DNA from: Sphingomonas populi
GTDB lineage: Bacteria; Pseudomonadota; Alphaproteobacteria; Sphingomonadales; Sphingomonadaceae
Assembly: GCF_004208535.1 (NCBI RefSeq)
Contig: NZ_SGIS01000009.1
Location: 89,751-153,750 of the forward strand
Direction: 5' to 3'
DNA length: 64,000 nt
Within the stretch, counting starts at the first letter, position 1; each line of letters begins with the position of its first letter. A program made the translations under genes and the position numbers. The notes under the pieces were generated by a model. It saw only the letters and a list, made by a program, of their open reading frames with translations, did not search any database and was not told the origin of the DNA. This document shows, piece by piece, positions 63,883 to 64,000 of this stretch.

Positions 63883-64000
63883 AATCGCATTTGAGCTGGA
63901 GGGAGTAGCGCCGGGCAGGAAAAAGGATTCTGAAGCGTCTTCTGGAAAGACCGGGAGATGCAGGTGCGTGGTTTTCGAGAGTTGTTCGAAGTTGTGCCAG

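Overview
The window is GC-rich, densely packed chromosomal DNA that most resembles an alphaproteobacterium of the Sphingomonas group. This is an inference from gene content: many TonB-dependent receptors beside catabolic operons, an NDP-forming feruloyl-CoA synthetase next to a hydratase/lyase, a Caulobacter-type vanillate operator, a bacterial Cdc48 ATPase, and ATGA/GTGA stop-start overlaps inside operons. No rRNA, tRNA, CRISPR array, intact insertion sequence or prophage was seen.

Layout. (1) 1-16 kb is a glycan-use locus. nagA (cut by the window edge) and a SIS-domain GlcN-6-P deaminase point left from a well-formed promoter with a palindrome on its -35. Diverging from them are a TonB receptor, a GH89 alpha-N-acetylglucosaminidase, a NagX/HGSNAT-like membrane protein, a GH31 alpha-xylosidase-like enzyme and a Tat-type GH1, followed by a GH35 and a GH29 back to back. 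The exo-enzymes fit terminal alpha-GlcNAc removal plus the fucose-galactose-xylose-glucose order of xyloglucan side chains. (2) 16-18.7 kb holds a small zinc-finger protein, a helix-hairpin-helix protein, exonuclease III and a proline iminopeptidase. (3) 18.7-35.7 kb holds a cytoplasmic three-subunit molybdenum hydroxylase operon, the histidine pathway hutIHGUD and hutFC, then an M14 peptidase and a TonB receptor. HutC-type palindromes (core GTMTAKAC) lie both in the hutI/hutF gap and upstream of that receptor.

(4) 36.5-47.6 kb is a lignin-phenol region: TonB receptor, FerC-like MarR regulator, vanillin dehydrogenase, a secreted DUF3237 protein, FerB, FerA, an aldo/keto reductase whose ribosome binding site lies in a 12-bp inverted repeat, and vanA-vanR behind two VanO-like operators. 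Together this would take ferulate through vanillin and vanillate to protocatechuate. No vanillate demethylase reductase (VanB) is present in the window. (5) 47.7-54.4 kb has a GGDEF-EAL protein and a second molybdenum hydroxylase operon, whose iron-sulfur subunit carries a Tat signal, followed by a cysteine hydrolase.

(6) 54.5-64 kb is mixed: DUF72, a PRISE-type reductase, Kup, PdeM, a methyltransferase, a monooxygenase-fold protein, Cdc48 and a LysR regulator. Between cdc48 and lysR is a leftward two-hairpin RNA ending in a 9-bp UUCG terminator. It is either a small RNA paired with a GcvA-like regulator or a cdc48 leader. Two structured dispersed-repeat candidates (12.4 kb and 60.3 kb) sit between convergent genes.
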